From: Rhodopirellula bahusiensis
Lineage (GTDB): Bacteria > Planctomycetota > Planctomycetia > Pirellulales > Pirellulaceae
Direction: 5' to 3'
DNA length: 64,000 nucleotides
Assembly (NCBI RefSeq): GCF_002727185.1
Contig: NZ_NIZW01000001.1
Location: forward strand, 310,001 to 374,000
Shown here: one piece after another, positions 8,831 through 16,714 of the stretch
Layout: each line of letters begins with the position of its first letter
Numbering within the stretch: position 1 is the stretch's first letter
Translations under genes and position numbers: made by a program
The notes under the pieces: generated by a model
The model's database searches: none
Told to the model about the DNA's origin: nothing
The model's input: the letters and a program-made list of their open reading frames with translations, nothing else

Positions 8831-11425
8831 ATGACATCCGAACGTCCACTCAATCCGTCGTCGATCGACAACGATCCGCCCGAGTTGCATTGCAACGAAG
8901 AGGATGAATCGTCGATCGCAACGCTGCTGTCTGACGCACTCGATGCGCCACCGGTACCGCGGTCGCTGGTCAAACGGTTGGACGCCGAGATCACGGAGCA
9001 GTGGGGCCACTCCCCACGGCTGACACATTCTCACTCAACCGGAACAGTCACGCTCGCCAATGCAAAACGCGTGATCACGACGTCTTGGTGGTTGGCCGGT
9101 ACCGTTGCCGCTTCTTTGATGCTGGTTGTCTTTCTGATTGGCGGCAGCAACACGTACGCTTGGGCCACGGTGATGGAAGCCATGCAGCAGCATGGATTGA
9201 TCCAAATCGCCGACGCTGACGGAAACCGCTGGTTGGATCTTTCGGATCAAGTCGCTTGCCAGCAAACACAGCAGGAGACTCGTTGGATCGACATCGCCCG
9301 TCGGACCGTTGTGGTTCGTCCTCACAGCTCCGAAGCACAAAGCTCGTCTCTCCTTCTTCCAGGCAACGCGTCACCGACCAAGGAAGAATTGCTAGCCATG
9401 GTCCTGCTCGACCAGCCTCTGACAGCGGAATCAATCGAGCAATTTCGCGGTGTTCGCATCGTTCATCAGGATTGGCAGGAAAGATCGGATCAGGAACGAG
9501 CGATTGTCGATTTGCACGTTGAGTTCGCCACCAAAGACAACCAGCAATACAAGCTGTCGATGGAGTTGGACCCTGACTCGAAACTACCACTGGCGATCAA
9601 CATCAAGGACGCTTCACAGGATCATCCAATCGCGTCGTCGTTGTCCTACCTCAATGAGTCAACAACGGAGCTTCAATCACGATTGATGCTGGCGGCAGCG
9701 GATGTCGATGCGGGGACCAACACGGAATCAACCAATCGCATCGCGGCGAGAGATCGTGCGGCCAAGGCCGGATTGCCAAACAAACTCGACGTATCTCCGA
9801 GCGAAGACCGAGTCGCCGACGGAGCTCAAACCACGGATAGTGCTGCTGAGTCGATTGTTTCGCTGCCGATCGGCCCCGCCAACAAGTGGCAGCCCGTCGC
9901 GGTGGTCTCGCGAAACAACGATCAAGTCATCGCACGTGCCGATTCCATTTTGGATGACCTTTGGGCCGAACAGGAAATTCAGCCAGTGGATCGAGCGACT
10001 GACCTGCAGTTGCTTCGACGTGTCTACCTAGATCTTGCTGGACGCACTCCAACGGTCACGGAAGTCCGCCGCTTCCTCGAAAACAAATCCGAGGACCGCT
10101 ATCGAGAGCTGGTTGATCATTTGCTCGACACCCCCGACTACACGTCCCAGATGGCCGCGGTTTGGCGATCGTTTTTGATCCCAGAAGGCGTCGACTTGGA
10201 TGCATTCGGAGGCCGGGAAGCGTTTGAGAAGTGGCTGGCCGAACAATTTGCTGACGACGAACCCTACGACAAGATCGTCCGTCGACTGCTGCTGGCGGAA
10301 GGCCGCTTGGCTCAGTCCGGCCCCTTGCTGTTTTACAGTGCGTTGAAGTTGGACGCGGACCAGCTGGCTGCTCGCACGTCACGTGTTTTCTTGGGCATGC
10401 GTCTGGAGTGTGCTCAGTGCCACGACCATCCGTTTGAACCATGGTCGCAAGAAGATTTCTGGAGCTACGCCGCGTTCTTCGCTCAAATCTCCCGTCCCAA
10501 AGCGATGCTGGAAAACGTCTCGACAGTCATGCAAGTGCGTGATGTTGATCGAGGCGAAGTCATGCTGCCCGAGTCGGAAGAAGTCATCCCGCCGCGTTTC
10601 CTGGGTGAGGAATGGCAACCCGCCGATGAGACGCAACCTTTGCCTCCCCGTCGTCAACGATTGGCGAATTGGTTGACCGGACCGGATAACCCGTACTTCG
10701 CTCGTGCGACGGTCAACCGAGTTTGGAGTCACATGTTTGGACGCGGCATCGTCGATCCCGTCGATGACTTCGGAGAGAACAACCTTCCCGTGTCGGCTGA
10801 CTTGATTGACACCTTGGCCAGCCAGTTCATCGAGAACGACTTTGACTTGAAGCGATTGGTCCGAAGCATTGCACTGACACGTGCCTACCAGCTTTCCAGC
10901 AGCTCCAATCGTGCGGAAGACTCATCCGATGGGATTGAAGAACGACTGACAACGTTCGCCCAGATGAACGTCAAAACCCTGACTCCCGAGCAGGTGTATG
11001 ACTGCATCGCAGTCGCAACAATGCTGGATCAACAGAACGCGACATCGGACTACACGCTCGCCAGGTTTGGCAACAGTCAACGTGACACGTTTCTGCAGCA
11101 ATTTGCCGCTCCAGCGATCAGCCGATCGGAATACCTCGCGGGTATCCCGCAGGCGTTGATGTTGATGAATGGATCGTTGATCGGCCAAGCCACCCATGAA
11201 CAGAGCAGCGGCTTGATTCGTTCGCTCGACGCCCCGTTCTTCACTGACGAACAGAGGATCGAAGTGCTGTTCATGTCGACCCTATCTCGACCGCCACGAC
11301 CCAATGAACGCGAATTGGTTGCGGAGTTCATCCCTGCCGAAGCCAGCCGAGAACAACGTCACACCGGAATGGCTGACTTGTTGTGGGCGTTGATCAACAG
11401 TTCCGAATTCACCCTGAACCATTGA
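8831..11425 (+). CDS. anti-sigma-like membrane protein fused to DUF1549 and DUF1553
   Basis: An 864-residue protein. Residues 1-85 are cytoplasmic-type and resemble the short N-terminus of anti-sigma factors, with no recognisable zinc motif. One transmembrane segment follows at about 86-106. Residues about 107-350 are a low-similarity extracytoplasmic region. DUF1549 spans about 365-580 and contains a CAQCH motif (Cys527, Cys530, His531) of the kind seen in this family. DUF1553 spans about 605-855, with RRQRLANWL and NRVWSHMFGRG. There is no PSCyt1 domain, unlike the paralogue at 50853. The gene begins 30 bases after the sigma gene. DUF1549/DUF1553 proteins are very common in planctomycetes, but their chemistry is not settled. 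The role as a membrane partner of the sigma factor is inferred from order and topology. Confidence 0.85.
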   Translation: MTSERPLNPSSIDNDPPELHCNEEDESSIATLLSDALDAPPVPRSLVKRLDAEITEQWGHSPRLTHSHSTGTVTLANAKRVITTSWWLAGTVAASLMLVVFLIGGSNTYAWATVMEAMQQHGLIQIADADGNRWLDLSDQVACQQTQQETRWIDIARRTVVVRPHSSEAQSSSLLLPGNASPTKEELLAMVLLDQPLTAESIEQFRGVRIVHQDWQERSDQERAIVDLHVEFATKDNQQYKLSMELDPDSKLPLAINIKDASQDHPIASSLSYLNESTTELQSRLMLAAADVDAGTNTESTNRIAARDRAAKAGLPNKLDVSPSEDRVADGAQTTDSAAESIVSLPIGPANKWQPVAVVSRNNDQVIARADSILDDLWAEQEIQPVDRATDLQLLRRVYLDLAGRTPTVTEVRRFLENKSEDRYRELVDHLLDTPDYTSQMAAVWRSFLIPEGVDLDAFGGREAFEKWLAEQFADDEPYDKIVRRLLLAEGRLAQSGPLLFYSALKLDADQLAARTSRVFLGMRLECAQCHDHPFEPWSQEDFWSYAAFFAQISRPKAMLENVSTVMQVRDVDRGEVMLPESEEVIPPRFLGEEWQPADETQPLPPRRQRLANWLTGPDNPYFARATVNRVWSHMFGRGIVDPVDDFGENNLPVSADLIDTLASQFIENDFDLKRLVRSIALTRAYQLSSSSNRAEDSSDGIEERLTTFAQMNVKTLTPEQVYDCIAVATMLDQQNATSDYTLARFGNSQRDTFLQQFAAPAISRSEYLAGIPQALMLMNGSLIGQATHEQSSGLIRSLDAPFFTDEQRIEVLFMSTLSRPPRPNERELVAEFIPAEASREQRHTGMADLLWALINSSEFTLNH

Positions 11426-11437
11426 CGGAGCGTTTCC

Positions 11438-12781
11438 ATGTCATTTTCAAACATGAATCATTCATCACGTCGTCGCTTCATGCAATCGATGGCGGCTGGA
11501 ATCGGCGGCGTCAGTGCGAGTGGATGGTTCCCGGCATTAGCGGAAGCTGCCGCCAACGATCCGAAACGACGCAGACACTGCATTTTGCTTTGGATGAGCG
11601 GTGGCCCAACCCAAACGGACACCTTTGACATGAAACCCAACCATGAAAATGGTGGGGAATTCAAAGAGGTGCAGACGTCGGCTCCAGGCCTACGATTCAG
11701 CGAGCACTTGCCCAAGCTCGGCGCGATGGCGGACAAGCTGGCCGTTCTGCGCGGGCTGTCGACCAAAGAAGGCGACCACGGCCGCGGCTCGTATCTGATG
11801 CGTACCGGACAAAAACCAATGGGCCCGGTTCAGTACCCTTGCATCGGATCCGCGATCGGCAAGCAATTGGCGGAGGACACGATGAGTCTTCCCAGCAACG
11901 TGAGCATCGGGACCTACCGAGCATTCAACCAAGAAGCCTTCAGCCCGGGCTTCCTCGGGCCGCGTTTTGGTCCGTTGTTCGTGGGAGCGACCGATGTGCC
12001 CGGCGCCATGTCCAATGGAGACGACGGCTATCCCAATCTCAAAGTTCAGTACTTGGATCGAGCTAAGGGGATCGACGCCGAACGGATGGACCAACGGTTG
12101 AAGATTTGGCGGCGATTGCAATCGCAATTTGTGACCTCACGGCAAGCCGGCGCGGCGGGAATGCACAACGAAGTGTACGAAGGCGCCGTTCGGTTGATGA
12201 ACAGCGATGACGCGAAAGCGTTTGACCTGTCGGGCGAACCCGAAAAACTTCGCGAGGCTTATGGCAAGAATGTGTTTGGCCAAGGTTGCTTGATGGCGCG
12301 TCGTTTGATTGAACGAGGTGTCCCGTTTGTGGAAGTCTCCCTGGGAACAGGCAGCACATCCGTTGGATGGGACACGCACACGGACAACTTCAATGCGGTG
12401 CAAAACCTATCGACCATGCTGGACAATGGTTGGGGAACCTTGATGCAGGACTTGGAAGACCGAGGCCTGCTGGAATCAACGACGATTCTGTGGATGGGTG
12501 AATTCGGCCGAACGCCGTCGATCAACCCCAACGCCGGACGCGACCACTTTCCTAACGCGTGGTCCAGCGTTCTGGCGGGCGGTGGCATCGCCGGTGGACA
12601 AGCCTACGGTGCGACGAGCGAGGATGGCAACGAGGTCGTCGACGGAAAGATTGGCGTCCAAGACTTGATCAGCACGCTCTGCCGAGCCTTGGGACTGGGC
12701 AGTTCTCCCAGCAACATGTCTCCCGGTGGCCGGCCCATCCCCATCGCCGAAGGTCGTGCGATCAAGGAAGTGCTGGCATGA
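11438..12781 (+). CDS. DUF1501 protein with Tat signal
   Basis: A 447-residue protein of the DUF1501 family, which belongs to the sulfatase/alkaline-phosphatase-like superfamily. The N-terminus has a twin-arginine signal (RRRFMQ at residues 10-15, then a hydrophobic stretch), so export in folded form is expected. Family landmarks are ILLWMSGGPTQTDTFD near residue 48, a DTHTDNF segment, and WMGEFGRTPSIN with GRDHFPNAW near the C-terminus. It sits 12 bases after the DUF1549/DUF1553 gene, the usual planctomycete pairing. Its stop overlaps the next start as ATGA. DUF1501 proteins are usually coded beside DUF1549/DUF1553 and are thought to act together outside the cytoplasm; the substrate is unknown. 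Confidence 0.92.
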   Translation: MSFSNMNHSSRRRFMQSMAAGIGGVSASGWFPALAEAAANDPKRRRHCILLWMSGGPTQTDTFDMKPNHENGGEFKEVQTSAPGLRFSEHLPKLGAMADKLAVLRGLSTKEGDHGRGSYLMRTGQKPMGPVQYPCIGSAIGKQLAEDTMSLPSNVSIGTYRAFNQEAFSPGFLGPRFGPLFVGATDVPGAMSNGDDGYPNLKVQYLDRAKGIDAERMDQRLKIWRRLQSQFVTSRQAGAAGMHNEVYEGAVRLMNSDDAKAFDLSGEPEKLREAYGKNVFGQGCLMARRLIERGVPFVEVSLGTGSTSVGWDTHTDNFNAVQNLSTMLDNGWGTLMQDLEDRGLLESTTILWMGEFGRTPSINPNAGRDHFPNAWSSVLAGGGIAGGQAYGATSEDGNEVVDGKIGVQDLISTLCRALGLGSSPSNMSPGGRPIPIAEGRAIKEVLA

Positions 12782-14508
12782 GTCACTCAGGCAAACGAAT
12801 TGTCTCTGCGATTCCCATCGTTGTGTCGCTCCTGATTTTGGTGTCTGTGCAGAGCAAGGCCGTTGGCGAAGACGCACCGAAATCGAATGACACGGCTCCC
12901 CTGGCGACGTCCTCCGTGAAAGTGCTGGCCCCCGCTCCTTCGAGTCGCCCGATGGACGCAAGCATGATAATGAGAGCCCCGATCGCTCCACCAGCGACGT
13001 TGCCCGCGGAGAAGCTACCTCAATATCGAATGGAACTTCCCCAACAAAGTTCCGCCGAGCCAACCTTCGTCGACGGCCAGATTCGGTTTGCGATCACGCA
13101 CCCAGACCTGACGGATCGAATCGGTCGCCCTTTGCGAATCGATGCTTCGATCAAAATCGATGGCAAACCTTTCGACGAAGTTCGTTCCTCCTACACAACG
13201 TCCACGCGAACATCCGCATTGGCTCCGCCTGCGAAACAAGAGATCGAACCAGCCGAAGAAGTCACACCAGTGGATCCGCTCATTGCCGACGCACCTGAAA
13301 CGGAAGATCCTTCTGACGACGACCAAGAAGCGGAAGAAGAAAACGATAATGAAGACGCTGAAGAGAAACCGCCGGTCACGCCAGCCACAGTTGCTCCGTA
13401 CACGATGACCACTGATACGGAAGAAGCGATGCGACGATTCGCGGAGGCCATCGGCGATGAACCATCGGATGTTGATGCCAAGTGGTTGCTGGACCATTGG
13501 ACCCTAGGTCCGCCGCTGTTGGTGGTGCATCCGTACTTCCAAAGCTTTCGATCCGACCAGCGCCCCGCCTTTGCGGTGCTGGATCGAAATCGCGATGGAA
13601 CGGTATCACAAGAAGAACTGGCCGAAGCCGTCGAGTCGTTCCGCAAGTGCGATGCGAATCGCGATGAAGTGGTGGACGCATTGGAAATTGCAAAAGCGGC
13701 AGACTCGCTCCGAGATCCGGCGTCCGTCCCCGCTTCCAATGGTCCGTTGCTTTGGCTGACCAGTGACATGATAGGCATCAACGAGAGCGATCCGCTGCTG
13801 TACGAATCCGTTCGGTCACTCGATGAAGACCAAGACGGAACCATTTCTGACTCGGAAGTCAAATACTGGACTGACCAGCCCGCTGACATCGCATGCTCGA
13901 TCGATTTCTCCACAACGTCACCTGAGTCCGCTCATGTCGATGTTATTGGATTGGCCGAAGACATCTCAGCCAAGATCATTCCGTCGGAAGACTCCGCTGG
14001 GATCGATGTCGAACTCGGGTCAGTCACAATTCGGTTGTGCGGCGTTCAACACTCCTCCTCGCCAGCACTCGCCCAAAGCGACTCTGGACAAGTTTCTCTT
14101 GGGGCGATCGTGGACGGATATCCATTGCTGCCAAATCTGGACCCAAACGACGATGGTCGATTCACCATTCGCGAATTGCGGGAACTCAACCATCTCTTGC
14201 AGGTCTTCGACCGCGATGGTGACCAAGCAATCACCCGTGCTGAGTCTTTGCCACCGATTCGTGTCTGCATCGGGCTCGGCCCAACCGCTCACTTGGAACT
14301 GGCGGACGTACGAGCGACAACACGCCCCGTGCCCGCCCCTAGTGTGACCGCGCCGGAATGGTTTCGTCGCATGGATCGCAACCAAGACAGCGACCTGTCA
14401 CGCAGCGAGTTCCCCGGCACCGACGAACAGTTCCGTTCACTCGACGCGGATGGCGACGAGCTGATTGACGCCAATGAAGCAGAGACTTTCGAACAATCGG
14501 CAGAATAA
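12778..14508 (+). CDS. secreted EF-hand (calcium-binding) protein
   Basis: A 576-residue protein. The start chosen is the ATG at 12778, overlapping the previous stop by four bases, because it places a signal peptide (hydrophobic residues about 7-25) at the N-terminus. An acidic linker rich in Asp/Glu lies at about 175-200. Seven EF-hand-like loops begin at Asp269, 292, 349, 455, 478, 533 and 556; most follow the D-x-[ND]-x-D-G pattern and are grouped mainly in pairs. Calcium binding is therefore likely, and extracytoplasmic location follows from the signal. Its place between the DUF1501 gene and the MoxR gene suggests a structural or calcium-responsive role in the same system, which is inference. 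Confidence 0.87.
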   Translation: MSHSGKRIVSAIPIVVSLLILVSVQSKAVGEDAPKSNDTAPLATSSVKVLAPAPSSRPMDASMIMRAPIAPPATLPAEKLPQYRMELPQQSSAEPTFVDGQIRFAITHPDLTDRIGRPLRIDASIKIDGKPFDEVRSSYTTSTRTSALAPPAKQEIEPAEEVTPVDPLIADAPETEDPSDDDQEAEEENDNEDAEEKPPVTPATVAPYTMTTDTEEAMRRFAEAIGDEPSDVDAKWLLDHWTLGPPLLVVHPYFQSFRSDQRPAFAVLDRNRDGTVSQEELAEAVESFRKCDANRDEVVDALEIAKAADSLRDPASVPASNGPLLWLTSDMIGINESDPLLYESVRSLDEDQDGTISDSEVKYWTDQPADIACSIDFSTTSPESAHVDVIGLAEDISAKIIPSEDSAGIDVELGSVTIRLCGVQHSSSPALAQSDSGQVSLGAIVDGYPLLPNLDPNDDGRFTIRELRELNHLLQVFDRDGDQAITRAESLPPIRVCIGLGPTAHLELADVRATTRPVPAPSVTAPEWFRRMDRNQDSDLSRSEFPGTDEQFRSLDADGDELIDANEAETFEQSAE

Positions 14509-14591
14509 CAGCCCCACGCGAACATCATTCTGGCCATTGAGTTGGCGAACAACACAACTGACTTCCATTGGAAAATCCATCGGAGAACAAC

Positions 14592-15674
14592 ATGCCCAAC
14601 CGACTCGACACGATCAAAGCCATCAACTCAAACCACACCAACAACCACGTGAGCCAACCAGAAATGGATGCCGCGTTGGTTGTCGATCAAATGCACGAAA
14701 AATTGTGCGAGTTGCGGGAACAATTGGCCGGTGTGATCGTCGGCCAAGAAGAAATCGCGGAGCAACTGCTGATTGGAATCCTTTGTCGCGGTCACTGCAT
14801 TCTGCAGGGCATGCCAGGACTGGCAAAAACGATGATGGTTTCAACCTTGGCGTCGCTGACCGATCTGACGTTCCGTCGCGTTCAGTTCACTCCCGATTTG
14901 ATGCCAGGTGACATCACCGGCACCGAGGTTTTAGAAGAGGATCACACCACCGGCAAACGGATTTTTCGCTTCGTCGAAGGCCCGTTGTTCGGCAATGTGA
15001 TCTTGGCGGACGAGATCAACCGCACGCCGCCTAAAACACAAAGTGCGTTGCTCGAGGCGATGCAGGAACACCAACTGACGGTTTGCGGGAAGACTTACAA
15101 ATTGCCCGATCCGTTTTTTGTCTTGGCAACTCAGAACCCGGTCGAAACGGAAGGCACCTATCCGTTGCCGGAGGCCCAGCTCGATCGTTTCCTTCTCAAG
15201 ATCCACGTTCGCTATCCCACCCGCGAAGAAGAACGCGAAATCGCTCGGCGTCAAACGACCGACTATTCATTCGAAACCAAGACCGTGCTGGACGTCGAGC
15301 AGATCTCGCAAATGCAGTCGCTCGTTCGCAGCGTCGTCGTTTCGGATCACGTTTACGACGCTGCATTGGACCTGGTTCGCGGAACACGACCGGACGAAGG
15401 AACGATGTCGGCTGAACTGAAGAACATGGTTCAGTTCGGTGCGGGTCCTCGAGCCACGATCGCTTTGTTGATGGCAGCGAAAGCTCGTGCTTTGATCAAT
15501 CGTCGTTGTCACGCGACGGTCGCGGACTTGATCGCCGTCGCAACACCGGTGCTGCGTCACCGAGTCATCCTGACATTCAACGCGGAAGCCGCCGGAGTGG
15601 ATGCCGATTCAGTGCTCGGAAAGATCATCGAACAAACGCCATCGCTCAAGAAGAACTCGCCGGTCATCAGCTAA
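14592..15674 (+). CDS. MoxR-family AAA+ ATPase
   Basis: A 360-residue MoxR ATPase. Walker A is GMPGLAKT (residues 73-80). Walker B ends in Asp140-Glu141 within VILADEINR. The sensor-1 segment ATQNP and the sensor-2 segment GAGPRA are present, and the PLPEAQLDRF signature of the family is intact. The ATG at 14592 is preferred over an in-frame TTG at 14568 because GGAG lies six bases before it. MoxR proteins act as chaperone-like ATPases that activate or assemble partner complexes, commonly with VWA proteins. Here a DUF58 gene and two VWA genes follow directly, so the ATPase probably drives that complex at the cytoplasmic side of the membrane. Confidence 0.95.
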   Translation: MPNRLDTIKAINSNHTNNHVSQPEMDAALVVDQMHEKLCELREQLAGVIVGQEEIAEQLLIGILCRGHCILQGMPGLAKTMMVSTLASLTDLTFRRVQFTPDLMPGDITGTEVLEEDHTTGKRIFRFVEGPLFGNVILADEINRTPPKTQSALLEAMQEHQLTVCGKTYKLPDPFFVLATQNPVETEGTYPLPEAQLDRFLLKIHVRYPTREEEREIARRQTTDYSFETKTVLDVEQISQMQSLVRSVVVSDHVYDAALDLVRGTRPDEGTMSAELKNMVQFGAGPRATIALLMAAKARALINRRCHATVADLIAVATPVLRHRVILTFNAEAAGVDADSVLGKIIEQTPSLKKNSPVIS

Positions 15675-15724
15675 CGACGTTTTTTCCACCACCCATTATT
15701 CCCACTCACAATAGCCACCGGTTC

Positions 15725-16714
15725 ATGCTCGGACTGTTTCGACGTCAATCCAAACACGACCTCCACGCCCCGACGAACAAGTCAGGGGCGGGGTTGGGTG
15801 ACTTGGTTGATCCAGTCGTGATGGACCAAATTGGGCACTTGGAACTGCTGTCGCGAACGGTCGTCGATGGGTTGTTGGCCGGCAAACATCGCTCGACCAC
15901 CAAGGGTGGGTGCTGCGAATTCGCTCAGCATCGCCAATACGCTCCGGGGGATGAAATTCGACAAATCGATTGGCAAGTCTACGCCCGTAATGATCGCTAC
16001 TTCGTACGGCAATTCGAAGAGGAAACCAATCTCCACGCGATGCTGGCGGTGGACTCGAGCGGTTCGATGAACTTCGGGCTGTCGACGGTCAGCAAACTTG
16101 ATTACGCCCGACGCGCGGCGGCTTGCTTGTCTAGATTGCTGCTGCATCAGCGTGACTCGGTTGGTTTGACGGTGTTGCATGAAACCAACTCGCAATTCAT
16201 TCCCGCCAAACAACACGCCGCTCACTTGAGAACCCTCATGGCGGCACTCCAATCCGCCAATGCGAGCGGCGAAGGCAACCTCAGCCATCAAGTGCAGCAT
16301 TGCATCGCAAGGCAACGCCGCCGAGGACTGTTGGTGCTGCTATCGGATTGTTTTGGCGATCTCGAAGATCTTGCCACGGCGCTGCGGATCGCCCGAGCCC
16401 GAGGCCACGATGTCGTGGTCATGCACATCATGGCCCCGGAAGAACTGACGTTCAACTTCCGCCGCTGGTCCGCTTTCCAATCGCTCGAAGTGGCCTCGCA
16501 GCGGCTTCATTTGGATCCACCAGCGGTTCGTGAACAGTATCTGCAACGTGTGCGGTTATTCCTTGCCAATCTGGAAGACATGGTGATTGGATTGGGCGGC
16601 GACTACGTTCGAATGACGACCGCCACCGATCTCGCGGACACGCTAGGTTGGTTTTTGCGCAATCGAATGGCACGCAGGGGACTCATGACGAACCGGGGGG
16701 CGGTGGCGAAATGA
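15725..16714 (+). CDS. DUF58 (VWA-like) protein
   Basis: A 329-residue DUF58 protein. The family signature around YAPGDEIRQIDWQVYARND is present, followed by a VWA-like core with a metal-site motif D-S-S-G-S starting at Asp110. The ATG at 15725 is chosen; it lies 50 bases after the MoxR stop and removes an implausible upstream extension inside the MoxR gene. No transmembrane segment is evident. DUF58 proteins are the usual partners of MoxR ATPases. Its stop and the next start overlap as ATGA, which supports translational coupling with the BatA-like membrane protein. Confidence 0.93.
   Translation: MLGLFRRQSKHDLHAPTNKSGAGLGDLVDPVVMDQIGHLELLSRTVVDGLLAGKHRSTTKGGCCEFAQHRQYAPGDEIRQIDWQVYARNDRYFVRQFEEETNLHAMLAVDSSGSMNFGLSTVSKLDYARRAAACLSRLLLHQRDSVGLTVLHETNSQFIPAKQHAAHLRTLMAALQSANASGEGNLSHQVQHCIARQRRRGLLVLLSDCFGDLEDLATALRIARARGHDVVVMHIMAPEELTFNFRRWSAFQSLEVASQRLHLDPPAVREQYLQRVRLFLANLEDMVIGLGGDYVRMTTATDLADTLGWFLRNRMARRGLMTNRGAVAK

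Noticed and set aside
13191-13913. Ser-rich minus-strand frame opposite the EF-hand gene
   Set aside because: The Ser-rich composition is the reverse complement of the acidic linker; EF-hand loops support the plus strand.
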